Source: Mycolicibacterium sphagni (GTDB lineage Bacteria; Actinomycetota; Actinomycetes; Mycobacteriales; Mycobacteriaceae). Taken from it: 64,000 nucleotides of DNA. Numbering within the stretch: position 1 is the stretch's first letter; each line of letters opens with the position of its first letter. Of the stretch, positions 18,436-27,760 are shown in pieces. The stretch covers positions 1-64,000 of the forward strand of contig NZ_NOZR01000001.1 in the NCBI RefSeq assembly GCF_002250655.1, read 5' to 3'. Made by a program: the position numbers and the translations under genes. Under the pieces are notes generated by a model. That model searched no databases. It saw nothing but the letters and a program-made list of their open reading frames with translations, and had not been told where the DNA came from.

Positions 18436-18786
18436 GTGCCGAAACCGCCGCCCACCGCCAAGACTCTGCCGGCAGAGATGCTGCAAGACACCGCATCCAT
18501 GTTCGGGCTTCTTTCGGCTTCGGTCCGGCTGCATATCCTCTGGCTGCTGGCCGATGGTGAGCAGGACGTGACCAGTCTCGCCGCCGCCTGCGGACAAAGC
18601 GTCGCGACGGTCAGCCACCACCTGGGCAAGCTGAAGCTGGCCGGCCTGGTCGACGTGCGTCGACACGGCCGCCGGCATGTCTACGTCGCGACCGAGCCGC
18701 ATGTCATCGAGGTTGTGGTCCTCGCGATAAATACGCGCCTAGCCCAGAAGAAGCCGCGAACCCGACGGCGCGCGTTCGGCTCGTGA
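18436..18786 (+). CDS. ArsR/SmtB-family transcriptional regulator
   Basis: A 116-residue winged-helix repressor. After a short tail come the core FGLLSASVRLHILWLLADGEQDVTSLAAACGQSVATVSHHLGKLKLAGLVDVRRHGRRHVYVATEPHVIEVVV-type elements: recognition helix SVATVSHHLGKL and wing RRHGRRHVYVA. It has a single Cys in the recognition region rather than the ELCVCD arsenic motif. His residues near the C-terminus (EPHVIEVV) could ligate a metal at the alpha-5 site, as in SmtB/NmtR types. The GTG start is preceded by GAGAGGA. It probably controls the divergent P-type ATPase through the tandem 25-bp repeat. The effector is unknown. Confidence 0.85.
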   Translation: MPKPPPTAKTLPAEMLQDTASMFGLLSASVRLHILWLLADGEQDVTSLAAACGQSVATVSHHLGKLKLAGLVDVRRHGRRHVYVATEPHVIEVVVLAINTRLAQKKPRTRRRAFGS

Positions 18787-18813
18787 GAGCAGGGCTAGAT
18801 CAGCCGTTGTCCG

Positions 18814-19125
18814 TCAGGGACATTGGCCGTTGTTGACGCATCCTGCCGCCGCCGTCGCCTTATAGGTCGGTGAGGCCGCCGAGGTCGCCATGGTTGTCGC
18901 CGGAGCGGCGGCGGTGACCGTCGCGCCCGTGCTCATGTTGGTCGGATTGAGGTTCATCGCCGGCACCGTAGGAGATACGTACGACGTTCCCGTGGCCGAA
19001 TCACCAGAGCCTCCCGCGACCGGCTGCGAATTCGAATCATCTTCGAACCCAAGCATTATCGTCGCCGCAACGATTGCAGACAAGCCAAGCAGTGCGGCGA
19101 GCGATTTTGTCGATCCAAGACTCAT
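18814..19125 (-). CDS. Small secreted Ser/Thr/Ala-rich protein
   Basis: A 103-residue protein with an N-terminal hydrophobic segment (KSLAALLGLSAIVAATIMLGF) acting as signal peptide or anchor. The low-complexity Ala/Thr/Ser/Pro-rich body ends in CVNNGQCP with two cysteines. The ATG has GGGAGA about 9 nt upstream. No domain is recognised. It is convergent with the ArsR gene, with a short gap. I infer a small cell-envelope or culture-filtrate protein of unknown role. Confidence 0.6.
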   Translation of the reverse strand: MSLGSTKSLAALLGLSAIVAATIMLGFEDDSNSQPVAGGSGDSATGTSYVSPTVPAMNLNPTNMSTGATVTAAAPATTMATSAASPTYKATAAAGCVNNGQCP

Positions 19126-19562
19126 GTGTCAGTTCTCCCGAGTTCACGCCAGATAGTGGCCGCACTGATCCCCTTGCCTTGGAGGTCATCCCACACAAGG
19201 CACTAGGCGGGCTGCCCATCGTCGGGCGCCCCTCGTTGGTATCCCAGTCGCACACCTTAGTCAAACGTATATACAAGTATCTGACAGAATTCGAAGCAAA
19301 CTCCCAACAAACGGATCGGCGACGGAATCAGCTGTGCAACTCTGCGCGAGCAGATTCAATCGTCCAATTGCACTGTTTATCAACATATTTCCGCTGGGTT
19401 CGCGCCAACCGGAAGACCCGCAGCAACGTCACTGCCCAACCGAATGGCACTTGGCGAGTGGGTGTTTCACGCCCATTCAGACAGCGATCAATCAGCCGTC
19501 TACAGCAAGATCCACAGCTTCTATTAATCAGAAGCTAACTATTGGGCCGCAAAATTGGTCGA
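19126..19562. other. 437-bp AT-rich intergenic region, no gene seen
   Basis: Base composition is clearly lower in GC than in the neighbours, especially 19255-19400. Short frames here lack mycobacterial codon bias. It must hold the divergent promoters of the two flanking secreted-protein genes. TATATAC at 19269-19275 is the only promoter-like stretch I can point to. No tRNA, hairpin or mobile-element end is evident. Confidence 0.5.
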
Positions 19563-20072
19563 ATGCGATCAGGTGACCCCCAACCTCTGAAACTACGCCG
19601 CCGCCAGTCTTCGCCGGATGCCTCAGGTCGACAGGGGCTTGGCAATTGCTCAGGCAAGCGCGTTCTGTTCGCCATCGGTATCCCGTCAGCGGTGGCAGTT
19701 GCGGCAGCAATGGGCACCGGGGTCGCCGAAGCAGGTTCACCCACTGTCGTCGGCCAGACATACAGTGCCGCCCAAACCGCGCTCAGTTCCGCCGGATATG
19801 CGGTTGTCGTGTCGACGACAGTCGGCGATCAGTTGTCATGGCCGAACTGCATCGTCACGCACCAACAGGATCGCACCAAGCCGCCTGAGGCGAACTCCAG
19901 CGCATCGCCGGTCAACCAGACACTGCTGTCGCTCAACTGTGAAGCCGCAGTGGCTTCGGCGACGTCACCCGGCAATTCGCTGGGTAGTCCCGAGGGTCGC
20001 GCTGCGGCTGCCGCCGCGGCATCGTCGTCAGCGGCGGCCGCGGCATCTGCGTCCGCGGCACCCGCCACCTAG
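19563..20072 (+). CDS. Secreted PASTA-like domain protein
   Basis: A 169-residue exported protein. A basic N-terminal stretch precedes the hydrophobic segment VLFAIGIPSAVAVAAAMGTGVAEA with an AEA cleavage site. It is followed by one PASTA-like module (SPTVVGQTYSAAQTALSSAGYAVVVSTTVGDQLSWPNCIVTHQQ), which in family members binds peptidoglycan fragments or acts as a structural unit. The C-terminal tail is Ala/Ser-rich low complexity. A pair of Cys residues (PNCIV and LNCEA) could form a disulfide. The start is uncertain: TTG 19542 is also possible, and neither has a clear ribosome site. Function unknown. Confidence 0.65.
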   Translation: MRSGDPQPLKLRRRQSSPDASGRQGLGNCSGKRVLFAIGIPSAVAVAAAMGTGVAEAGSPTVVGQTYSAAQTALSSAGYAVVVSTTVGDQLSWPNCIVTHQQDRTKPPEANSSASPVNQTLLSLNCEAAVASATSPGNSLGSPEGRAAAAAAASSSAAAAASASAAPAT

Positions 20073-20119
20073 GCGCGCCAACGCCCCCTGCTGCCGCCGG
20101 ATAGTGCGAGAATCGCGCT

Positions 20120-20422
20120 GTGACATGGCGCGAATCGCGGTGGCTCCCCGACCAGCTGCGGCCGTGGCTGGCCAACCGCTGGGTGAAGGCCGCACTCGTA
20201 ATCGCGGTCTTCGCCGTCCTCGGGGTCATCTTCATGCTGACCTCAGACCGCAAAGACTCCGCGTACTGGGCCGGCTACACCGACGGGCAGCGCTGGGTGG
20301 ACGCAGGCGGCTACGCCGCACACGAAGAGACGATCACGGCGTACTGCGCCGACCGGGCCACCCATCAGACCGCGAACTATCAACGTGGCTGTGTGGACGG
20401 CGCCCACAACGCCATGAAGTGA
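20120..20422 (+). CDS. Small single-span membrane protein
   Basis: A 100-residue protein with a GTG start. One transmembrane helix (about residues 23-42, VKAALVIAVFAVLGVIFMLT) is followed by a C-terminal extracytoplasmic domain with YWAGYTDGQRW and two cysteines (YCADR, GCVDG) that could pair. It resembles short conserved mycobacterial hypothetical proteins, but I cannot name a family. It lies between the PASTA-like gene (same strand) and the convergent mmpL gene. Confidence 0.7.
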   Translation: MTWRESRWLPDQLRPWLANRWVKAALVIAVFAVLGVIFMLTSDRKDSAYWAGYTDGQRWVDAGGYAAHEETITAYCADRATHQTANYQRGCVDGAHNAMK

Positions 20423-20432
20423 AAGCTCCTGG

Positions 20433-23330
20433 CTAGGCCTGCGATTCGACCTTGATCGGCTCGGTGTTCGACGTCTGCGGCGTCGGCCACGGGCTGGGCA
20501 CCGGGCGGGGACGCACCCGCTGCGGCCACCAGAACCAGCGACCCAACAGCGCCGCTATCGAGGGTGTCATGAACGACCGGATCACCAGGGTGTCGACCAA
20601 CAGGCCCATACCGATGGTGGTACCGACCTGCGCCAGGATCGTCAGCTCACTGAACGCCATGGCCGCCATGGTCACCGCGAACACCAGTCCGGCCGAGGTG
20701 ACCACCGAACCACTACCGCCCATCGCCCGGATGATGCCGGTGCGCAGGCCCGCCGGGATCTCCTCCTTGAGGCGGGCCACCAGCAGCAGGTTGTAGTCCG
20801 AACCGACCGCCAGCAGGATGATGACCGCCATGATCAGCACCATCCAGTGCAATGGCCGGCCGATCAGGTCCTGCCAGATCAGCACCGACAAGCCGAATGA
20901 CGTGCCCAGAGACAACACCACCGTGCCCACGATCACCGCGGAGGCCACCACGGCCCGCGTGATGATCAGCATGATGACGAAGATCAGGCACAGCGCGGCC
21001 ACGCCGGCGATCATGATGTCGTAGTCGGCGCTGTCCTGCATGTCTTTGAAGCTGGCTGCGGTGCCGGCGAGATAGAGCTTGGAGCCCTCGAGCGGGGTGC
21101 CCTTGATGGCCTCGAACGCCGCGTTCTTGATCGGGTCGACGTGGGTGAGGCCTTCCGGCGACATCGGATCACCCTCGTGAGAGATGATGAACCGCACCGC
21201 TTTTCCGTCCGGTGACAAGAACATCTTCATACCGCGCTTGAAGTCCGGATTGTCGAACGCCTCGGGCGGAAGGTAGAACGAGTCGTCGTTCTTGGAGTCG
21301 TCGAACGCCTTGCCCATCGCGCTCTGGTTGTCCTGCATGGCCGCCATCTGGTCCTGCTGGCCGGCCTGGGTGCTCTCCATGGTCAGCTGCATGGTCCGCA
21401 TCGACTTCATCGTGTCGATCATCGGCGGCATCAACATGCGCATCTGAGCGGTGAGCAGGTCCAGCTTGTGCAGGTCGGGCACCAGGGTCTGGAAGTCGTC
21501 GGTCATCGTGTCGATGCCGTCGAGGGTGTCGAACACCGACCTGATAGACCAGCACATCGGGATGTCGTAGCAGTGCGGTTCCCAGTAGAGATAATTACGG
21601 ATCGGCCGGAAGAAATCGTCGAAGTTGGCGATGTTGTCGCGCAGCGTCTGGATGTCGGCCAGCGTCAGATCCATCTTGGTGACCATGCTGTGGGTGACCG
21701 CGTTGAGCTGCCCCAGCAGGTCATACATCTGCGTCATAGTGTTGATGGAGACGTTCATGTCGTCGCCCATCTTCAGCAGGTCCTTCATGCGGTCCTGCAT
21801 GTAGGACCGGTTCAGCGACTGCGTGGTGCCCTGCATGCCCAGCAGGAACGGGATCGAGCTGTGCTCGATCGGGGTGCCCAGCGGCCGGGTGATGGTCTGC
21901 ACCCGCCCGATGCCCGGCGTGTGGAAGATGGCCTTGGCCACGCGGTCGATGACCAGGAAGTCCGCGGAGTTACGCAGATCGTGGTCGCTCTGCAGCATCA
22001 GCAGCTCGGGGCTCAGACGAGCCTCCGGGAAGTGCCGCTCGGCGGCGGCGAAACCTTCACTGGCCGGGATGTCCGGCGGCAGGTAGTGCCGGTCGTTGTA
22101 ATCCGTGCGGTAGCCGGGCAGCGCCAGCAGCCCGATCAGGCAGACGAAGGTCGTCGCGACCAGGATGGGCCCGGGCCATCGCACGACGGCCGTGCCGATG
22201 CGGCGCCAGAATCGTTCGCGCGACGCCCGTTTGGGCTCCAGCCGTCCGAAGCGGCTGGCCACCGTGACGACGGAGGGGCCAAGCGTCATCGCGGCGGCAA
22301 CCACCACCAGCATGCCGACGAACAGCGGGATGCCCATGGAGCTGAACATCGGGCTGCGGGTGAAGTGCAGGCAGAACAGCGCACCGGCGATGGTCAGGCC
22401 CGACCCGACGATCACGTGGCCGGTGCCGTGATACATCTCGTAGTAGGCCGCCTCGGTAGTGGCGCCCTTACTTCGAGCCTCCTGATAGCGGCCGAACAGG
22501 AAGATCACATAGTCGGTGCCGGCGGCGATCGCCACCATGACGAGCAGGTTCACCGCGAACGTCGATAGCCCGATCAGGTGGTGATACCCCAGGAAGGCCA
22601 CCACACCGCGGGCCGCAGCCAGTTCGAGGAACACCATGAACAGCGCCAGCAGCACGGTGACGATCGAGCGGTAGACGAACAGCAGCATCACGGTGATGAC
22701 ACCGAACGTCAGGCCGGTGATGATCTTGAGGCTTCGGTCACCGGCGATGTGGGTGTCGTTGATCAGCGCCGCAGACCCGGTCACGTAGGTCTTGAGCCCG
22801 GGCGGCGTGGGCACGCTGTCGACGATCTTCTTGACGGCCTCGACCGACTCGTTGGCCAGTCCCTCGCCCATGTTGCCGGCCAGATAGGCCTGCACGTAGG
22901 CGGATTTGCCGTCGGAGCTCTGCGAGCCCGCCGCGGTCAGCGGGTCACTCCAGAAGTCCTGGATGTGCTCGACGTGTGTCTTGTCGGCGTTGAGCTTCTT
23001 GATGACCTCGTCGTAGTACTGGTGCGCCGCGTCGCCCAGCGGCTGGTCGCTCTCCAGCACGATCATCACCGAGGTGTTCGACTTGAACTCCTGGAACGTC
23101 GAGCCGATCGTGCTCATCGCGACGGACGAGGGCGCGTCCATCGCCGACATCGGCACCGACTGCTGCTGGCCGACCACCTCGACCTGCGGCACCACGATAT
23201 TGGTGATGACGGTGAGCGCCAGCCAACCCAGGATGATCGGAACGGACAGCCAGCGAACCCACTGCGCGATGTGCGGGCGCTTGCCGTGCTCGTCGGATTG
23301 CGGCTTGTCTTTTTTGTTCAGTGTGATCAT
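20433..23330 (-). CDS. MmpL-family RND transporter
   Basis: A 965-residue mycobacterial membrane protein large, an RND-superfamily proton-driven exporter of lipids or siderophores. The two repeated halves each have a large periplasmic loop. The proton-relay Asp-Tyr pairs are visible in [16 protein letters not shown] (first half) and [15 protein letters not shown] (second half). The C-terminus is short, as in MmpL4/MmpL5 relatives rather than the long-tailed MmpL3. The gene overlaps the upstream mmpS by ATGA, so the pair is co-translated and likely forms an MmpS/MmpL complex. No TetR/MarR regulator is adjacent. Substrate unknown; siderophore export or drug efflux is the family precedent. Confidence 0.9.
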   Translation of the reverse strand: MITLNKKDKPQSDEHGKRPHIAQWVRWLSVPIILGWLALTVITNIVVPQVEVVGQQQSVPMSAMDAPSSVAMSTIGSTFQEFKSNTSVMIVLESDQPLGDAAHQYYDEVIKKLNADKTHVEHIQDFWSDPLTAAGSQSSDGKSAYVQAYLAGNMGEGLANESVEAVKKIVDSVPTPPGLKTYVTGSAALINDTHIAGDRSLKIITGLTFGVITVMLLFVYRSIVTVLLALFMVFLELAAARGVVAFLGYHHLIGLSTFAVNLLVMVAIAAGTDYVIFLFGRYQEARSKGATTEAAYYEMYHGTGHVIVGSGLTIAGALFCLHFTRSPMFSSMGIPLFVGMLVVVAAAMTLGPSVVTVASRFGRLEPKRASRERFWRRIGTAVVRWPGPILVATTFVCLIGLLALPGYRTDYNDRHYLPPDIPASEGFAAAERHFPEARLSPELLMLQSDHDLRNSADFLVIDRVAKAIFHTPGIGRVQTITRPLGTPIEHSSIPFLLGMQGTTQSLNRSYMQDRMKDLLKMGDDMNVSINTMTQMYDLLGQLNAVTHSMVTKMDLTLADIQTLRDNIANFDDFFRPIRNYLYWEPHCYDIPMCWSIRSVFDTLDGIDTMTDDFQTLVPDLHKLDLLTAQMRMLMPPMIDTMKSMRTMQLTMESTQAGQQDQMAAMQDNQSAMGKAFDDSKNDDSFYLPPEAFDNPDFKRGMKMFLSPDGKAVRFIISHEGDPMSPEGLTHVDPIKNAAFEAIKGTPLEGSKLYLAGTAASFKDMQDSADYDIMIAGVAALCLIFVIMLIITRAVVASAVIVGTVVLSLGTSFGLSVLIWQDLIGRPLHWMVLIMAVIILLAVGSDYNLLLVARLKEEIPAGLRTGIIRAMGGSGSVVTSAGLVFAVTMAAMAFSELTILAQVGTTIGMGLLVDTLVIRSFMTPSIAALLGRWFWWPQRVRPRPVPSPWPTPQTSNTEPIKVESQA

Positions 23331-23878
23331 GCGGACTTGACCAGGCAGAAGGTCTGGGCGTTCACCCCGGTCGAGGTTTTTTCGTCCTTGAGTTCGCCGT
23401 TGACCGTGATCCGGCAGCTGATGTTGTCACTGTCGCCCTGGGCGACGATGTTGGCCGAGGCCGCCGGCGCGGTGGTCGTCAAGGTGAGAGACCACGGAAG
23501 GGTGACGTCCCGGACGATCTGCGGCGTGGCGTCGAGGTCGAGGTAGTTGATGGTCGCGACGGTTCCCGGCGGCCCGTAGATCTCGTACACGACGGTCTTC
23601 GGGTTGAACGGCTTGGTGTCGTTGGCCAGCCCACTGCCGGGGCGGGTGGTTTCCGTCTTGCCGAACACACCGTGCAGGCGGTAGACGCCGAATCCGGCGA
23701 TCGCGACCACGATGACGATGACGACGGGCAGCCACACTCTGCGCAAGAGATGCAACGGTCCCCCGCGCCGTTTGGCGCGTCGCCCGCCGGGCTGCGTCTC
23801 CTGCTGACCTGGGCCGGCCTGGGCGTCGCCGGATGCCGACGCACCGGAGGTGGTGTAGGTCTGGCTCTCCAAGGTCAC
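23327..23878 (-). CDS. MmpS-family accessory protein
   Basis: A 183-residue MmpS partner protein. A cytoplasmic Gly/Arg-rich N-terminus and one transmembrane helix (about 51-68, [18 protein letters not shown]) precede the periplasmic beta-sandwich. That domain shows [25 protein letters not shown] and the two conserved cysteines ([14 protein letters not shown]). GTG 23878 has GAAGGGG upstream. It overlaps mmpL by 4 bp. In characterised pairs MmpS stabilises or couples the exporter in the periplasm. The 156-bp upstream region carries a TACTAT -10-like hexamer on the minus strand (23947-23952). Confidence 0.9.
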   Translation of the reverse strand: MTLESQTYTTSGASASGDAQAGPGQQETQPGGRRAKRRGGPLHLLRRVWLPVVIVIVVAIAGFGVYRLHGVFGKTETTRPGSGLANDTKPFNPKTVVYEIYGPPGTVATINYLDLDATPQIVRDVTLPWSLTLTTTAPAASANIVAQGDSDNISCRITVNGELKDEKTSTGVNAQTFCLVKSA

Positions 23879-24034
23879 GACCCGCCCCCCTTCTGGCCTT
23901 GCAGTTCAGCCTGTCGATTAACCGCGGCTGCATTTAGCACCGCTACATAGTAGGACTAACGGATCTCGTCAGCATAACCCGTGTGATCAGCCTCATGGGT
24001 CACCAAAGCTCCCCCGGGCGTCACACCACACCTT

Positions 24035-25366
24035 CTATTCGATCGTGGGGGTGAGCCCGAATTCGTGAAGCACCTGCGCGACCGTGGTCTTCAGCTGGTC
24101 CTTACTGTTCGGTCCGCCCGGGCGCCAGGCCGAGACCGAGAGCGAAACCTTCCCGTTCACCTGGCCCGACGCCAGGAACAGCGTGCCGCCGAGCCGGTCC
24201 AGAAGTTCGGCCGGGGTCTTGGACTCGATCTGCCGCACCACGATGCATTCGGCATCGGTGCCGTCGGGCCGATTTACCGGGGGTTCCAGCCTGCCGAGGT
24301 TGGAGCATCCGACCGGGGCGCCCGCACCAAGTGCCATCCCCTCGAGCCGGCGCGCCAGAGCAGCCGGGATCAGCGGCGCGAGCGCCACCGGACCCAGCAG
24401 CTCGAAGCGCGCCTCGGATAGCGCGGACAGGCTTCTCTTCAGTTCGGCGCGCACGTCTCGCAGGCTGCTTGTGACGTCGGCCGGGTCGATGATCAGAGTC
24501 ATTCCGGTCAGCGCATTGGCCCTGGTATCGCCTTCGGTGCGTTCACTGACCGGGAACTGCAGCCGCACCAGGCCCCGGTCGTCGACCCGCCCCAGGGTTT
24601 GGCCGAGCTTCGCGCCGATCCCGGCGAACAGCGAATTACTCGTTCCACCAAGGCTTTCCATGCGCTCACGCCACTGACCCTCGTCGATGTAGGACACCAC
24701 TGCGGGCACGGTGACGGAACGAGCGCCGCCGAGGCTGGCGGGCGCCGGAGCAGAGCGCCCGGCCGACGAGGACAACTCGCCCAGGTTGTTACGGGCCAAC
24801 CGGACGGCGGCGACGACCGCGTTGGCGAAATCGGGAATCGCCCGCAGGATCGCGGCGGCGTCCTGGCGTAACGCCTGAGCGCGCGTGCGCGCCCCCGGCT
24901 GCGGATAGCCGAGGTCCCACGTCTGGCCACTGGCGGCCTGGTTGATCGCCTGGGTCAGCGCCAGGCCGTCACAGACCGTGTGCGAGGCCACCAGCGTGAT
25001 GACCGCGCCGCCGGTGTCCAGCGGTTGCATGGCCAGGCGCCAGGACGGCCCCTTCTCGGGGTCGATCGGGACGCGCAGCTGCTCGTCAAGCCAGGCCATC
25101 GCCTCGCCACGCGGGCGGATGGTGGCCGAGATATCGACGTCGGTGGGCCCGGTCCACGTCACCCAGCGGTCGCGCCCGAATGGCAGGGGCGAGCGTTCGA
25201 CGCGGCGCCCGAGCAGGCCGTGGCCGAGGTTGTAGTGAAACCGCCGGAGGGCGTCGACGTCTACTGGGTGCTCATAGATCCAGCCGTACTGGGCAAGTGG
25301 GCCTCGACCGAGCGCCCGCAGGCCGAGGAATGATCCCTGGTCGATGTACGCCAACGTGGAGTCCAC
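24035..25366 (-). CDS. Condensation/WS-DGAT-like acyltransferase
   Basis: A 443-residue CoA-dependent acyltransferase-fold protein. The HxxxDG catalytic motif is HTVCDGLAL at about residue 130. The C-terminal half shows VSERTEGDTRANALTGMTLIIDP and an APVGCSNLGRLEPP segment like the DFGWG-region strand of Pap and condensation proteins. Such enzymes esterify complex lipids in mycobacteria; the acyl donor and acceptor here are unknown. It lies just upstream of mmpS-mmpL on the same strand, so lipid assembly plus export is a plausible joint role. The GTG start has no strong ribosome site, so the exact N-terminus is moderately certain. Confidence 0.75.
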   Translation of the reverse strand: MDSTLAYIDQGSFLGLRALGRGPLAQYGWIYEHPVDVDALRRFHYNLGHGLLGRRVERSPLPFGRDRWVTWTGPTDVDISATIRPRGEAMAWLDEQLRVPIDPEKGPSWRLAMQPLDTGGAVITLVASHTVCDGLALTQAINQAASGQTWDLGYPQPGARTRAQALRQDAAAILRAIPDFANAVVAAVRLARNNLGELSSSAGRSAPAPASLGGARSVTVPAVVSYIDEGQWRERMESLGGTSNSLFAGIGAKLGQTLGRVDDRGLVRLQFPVSERTEGDTRANALTGMTLIIDPADVTSSLRDVRAELKRSLSALSEARFELLGPVALAPLIPAALARRLEGMALGAGAPVGCSNLGRLEPPVNRPDGTDAECIVVRQIESKTPAELLDRLGGTLFLASGQVNGKVSLSVSAWRPGGPNSKDQLKTTVAQVLHEFGLTPTIE

Positions 25367-25391
25367 ACCGTCATGTTAGGCGGGGGTGGCG

Positions 25392-25895
25392 CTACCTCGA
25401 CGCAGGCGCCGCACCGCCTTTCCGCTTGAGTTCCACACCGAGTTCGGACGGCGGCACGAGATGACCTTCGGCACAACGAATTTCGACGGTCGCATCGGCC
25501 CCGCACTCCAGGTGGGTCAGCCGCAGCCTGCTGTCATTGCTGAGGTGGCGCCGGCCCCACTCGAACATCGACCACACCACCGGCATGAGGTCGGTGCCCG
25601 CTTCGGTCAGCACGTACTCGTCCCGGACTCGCTGACCCGGCTCGCGGTAGGGCCGCCTCGTCAGCAGACCGGCGTCGACCAGTTCGGCCAGCCGCGCCGA
25701 GGTGGCGGCCTTGGTGATACCCACCCGCCGGGCGAAGTCGTCGAAGCGGGTGGTGCCGTAGTAGGCCTCCCGCAGGATCAGCATCGCCGACTTGGTGCCG
25801 ATCACTGCCATGGTCTTCTCAATCGGGCATTTGCCGACCGCCGACCAGGCGTCGCGGTCGACCAGGGGGCCCTGCAGCACTGTCACGGACGTCAC
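25392..25895 (-). CDS. HxlR-family transcriptional regulator
   Basis: A 167-residue winged-helix regulator. The diagnostic HxlR core is CPIEKTMAVIGTKSAMLILREAYYGTTRFDDFARRVGITKAATSARLAELVDAGLL, followed by the wing YREPGQRVRDEYVLTEAG. The single Cys at the helix-1 start (GKCPIEK) is where redox- or aldehyde-sensing HxlR members carry their reactive cysteine. The C-terminal extension has a second Cys pair-like region (LECGADATVEIRCAEGH) that may bind metal. It is divergent from the thiolase gene over an 85-bp AT-rich region with an inverted repeat, so it probably represses that operon. Confidence 0.85.
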   Translation of the reverse strand: MTSVTVLQGPLVDRDAWSAVGKCPIEKTMAVIGTKSAMLILREAYYGTTRFDDFARRVGITKAATSARLAELVDAGLLTRRPYREPGQRVRDEYVLTEAGTDLMPVVWSMFEWGRRHLSNDSRLRLTHLECGADATVEIRCAEGHLVPPSELGVELKRKGGAAPASR

Positions 25896-25916
25896 TTTCT
25901 TTCTGAGTTGTTTTAA

Positions 25917-25935
25917 CTATACCTAGGTGTTATAG
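25917..25935. promoter_or_regulatory. Inverted-repeat operator candidate, HxlR/thiolase
   Basis: CTATA and TATAG arms, separated by nine bases that include the palindrome CCTAGG, lie midway between the divergent HxlR and thiolase genes in an AT-rich stretch. The spacing suits a winged-helix dimer. The arms are short, so this is only a candidate. Confidence 0.4.
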
Positions 25936-25980
25936 CTGAGTACAGCAAGCTTTACTCAGCGACGAGTTCAGGAGGACATC

Positions 25981-27183
25981 ATGGCCGGTTACGCAGGACG
26001 CGACGCCGTCATCGTCGAAGCGGTCCGCACACCGATCGGCAAGGGCAAGCCAGGCGGTGCGCTGCACGGGGTGCTACCCGCGGATCTGCTGGCCCACAGC
26101 CTGTCCGAGGTCGTCGCCCGTACCGGCGTCGACCCCGCCGAGATCGACGACGTCATCGCCGGCGCCGTCACGCAGGTGGGCGACCAGGCCGTCAACATCG
26201 CTCGCAACGCACTGCTGGGTGCGGGCTTCCCCGAGTCGGTTCCCGGTACGACCGTCGATCGCCAGTGCGGCTCCAGCCAGCAGGCGATTTCCTTTGCCGC
26301 GCAGGGGGTCATCGCCGGCGCCTACGACATCGTGGTCGCCGGCGGCGTCGAGTCGATGAGCCGCGTCCCGATGGGGTCGTCGGTGCTGCCGGGCAGCGAC
26401 CCGTTCGGCACCCGGTTCGCGGAGCGCTACTCCGAAGGACTGGTACCCCAGGGCATCAGCGCTGAACTGATCGCCGCACGCTGGGGGCTATCGCGCACCG
26501 AGCTCGACGAGTTCTCCGCCGGTAGCCACGAGAAGGCCGCCCGGGCCACCAAGGATGGGTTCTTCGACAACGAGTTGGCCCCGATCGCGGGTCTGCAGAC
26601 CGACGAGATCATCCGCCCGGGCACCACGGTAGACACCCTCGCGGGACTCAAGCCCGCGTTCTACCACGAGGCCGTCGCGGCGCGCTTCCCGCAGATCAAC
26701 TGGGAGATCACGCCCGGCAACTCCTCGCCACTGTCCGACGGCAGCGCCGCCGTCTTGATCACCACCTCCGAGGTGGCGCGCAAGCACGGCTGGCGCCCAC
26801 TGGCCCGCATCCACACCACCACGGTCGTCGGCTCCGATCCGCTCTACATGCTGACCGGCGTCATCCCGGCGACGGAGAAGGTGCTGTCGCGAGCCGGGCT
26901 GTCGCTGTCGGACATCGACCTGTTCGAGGTGAACGAGGCGTTCGCACCGGTGGTGCTCTCGTGGGCAAAGGACATCGGCGGAGGATCTCACTCCGACATC
27001 CTTTCCAAGACCAACGTCAACGGCGGCGCGATCGCGATCGGGCACCCACTGGGTGCCAGCGGCGCGCGGATCATGACCACGCTGGTCAACGCGCTTGCGC
27101 AGCGCGGCGGGCGCTACGGCCTGCAGACCATGTGTGAGGGCGGCGGCATGGCCAACGCCACGATCATCGAGCGGCTGGGCTGA
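25981..27183 (+). CDS. Acetyl-CoA acetyltransferase (thiolase)
   Basis: A 400-residue thiolase, performing thiolytic cleavage of 3-ketoacyl-CoA or the reverse Claisen condensation. Catalytic Cys96 lies in VDRQCGSSQQAI. The NEAF motif (EVNEAFAPV), the GHPLGASGARI histidine and the C-terminal CEGGGMANATI cysteine are all present. GAGGAGGACATC upstream contains a strong ribosome site 5 nt before ATG. The architecture is that of catabolic FadA enzymes. It is translationally close (5 bp) to a DUF302 gene and probably controlled by the divergent HxlR regulator. Substrate chain or ring type cannot be deduced. Confidence 0.92.
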   Translation: MAGYAGRDAVIVEAVRTPIGKGKPGGALHGVLPADLLAHSLSEVVARTGVDPAEIDDVIAGAVTQVGDQAVNIARNALLGAGFPESVPGTTVDRQCGSSQQAISFAAQGVIAGAYDIVVAGGVESMSRVPMGSSVLPGSDPFGTRFAERYSEGLVPQGISAELIAARWGLSRTELDEFSAGSHEKAARATKDGFFDNELAPIAGLQTDEIIRPGTTVDTLAGLKPAFYHEAVAARFPQINWEITPGNSSPLSDGSAAVLITTSEVARKHGWRPLARIHTTTVVGSDPLYMLTGVIPATEKVLSRAGLSLSDIDLFEVNEAFAPVVLSWAKDIGGGSHSDILSKTNVNGGAIAIGHPLGASGARIMTTLVNALAQRGGRYGLQTMCEGGGMANATIIERLG

Positions 27184-27188
27184 GCGCC

Positions 27189-27674
27189 ATGTCCGAGACC
27201 CCGTTCACCGGAGTACGGGTGCGCCACGACAGCGCCAAAAGCTACGACGAACTATTGGCCGCGCTGCTCGCCGACATCGGCGAGCAGCCCGTGCCCATCA
27301 ATGAGATCAGCGCGGCGAGCGGTGATTGGCGCTCATACCAGGAGACGGTCGAAAAGTTCGTCGGGCCCAGTGGATTCATGCTGTTCGCATTACTCGACCA
27401 CGGTGGCTGGATCCCGAAGGCCGGCATCGAGCGCAAGGCGATGCGCGTGATTCTCGGCAACCCGCTGATCGCCATCACCATGATTCGTCACGACGTGACG
27501 GCGGCCCTGTTCGCCCCCGTCGAGTTGTTGCTTCTCGACGAGGAGGACGGCCATAGCAGCCTGACGTACGTCAAGCCGTCGTCGTTGATGGTCGTCGAGC
27601 CGAATCCGGCGCTGCTCGGTGCAGCCGAGCAACTCGATGCCAAGTTGACGGCGCTGGCGGCCAAGGTCACCTAG
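27189..27674 (+). CDS. DUF302 family protein
   Basis: A 161-residue protein with the DUF302 alpha/beta fold. Its recognisable core is SGFMLFALLDHGGW, followed by RKAMRVILGNPLIAITMIRHDVTAALFAPVELLLLDEEDG. DUF302 proteins are of unknown biochemical role, often near thiol or redox genes and beta-oxidation genes. It starts 5 bp after the thiolase stop and is surely in the same operon. There is no signal peptide. I cannot assign a reaction. Confidence 0.8.
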   Translation: MSETPFTGVRVRHDSAKSYDELLAALLADIGEQPVPINEISAASGDWRSYQETVEKFVGPSGFMLFALLDHGGWIPKAGIERKAMRVILGNPLIAITMIRHDVTAALFAPVELLLLDEEDGHSSLTYVKPSSLMVVEPNPALLGAAEQLDAKLTALAAKVT

Positions 27675-27683
27675 TGCAGGTCG

Positions 27684-27718
27684 GCGCCCGACGTACAGCG
27701 CCCGACGTTCAGCGCCCG
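27684..27718. repeat. 2.5 copies of a 14-bp GCGCCCGACGTxCA unit
   Basis: GCGCCCGACGTACA, GCGCCCGACGTTCA and GCGCCCG follow one another directly after the DUF302 stop codon, with one mismatch. It is a short intergenic tandem repeat before the lipoprotein gene. Confidence 0.8.
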
Positions 27719-27760
27719 TAACGACACCGAAGTGCGGCTCGCTGGGCAATACTCGTGCCG

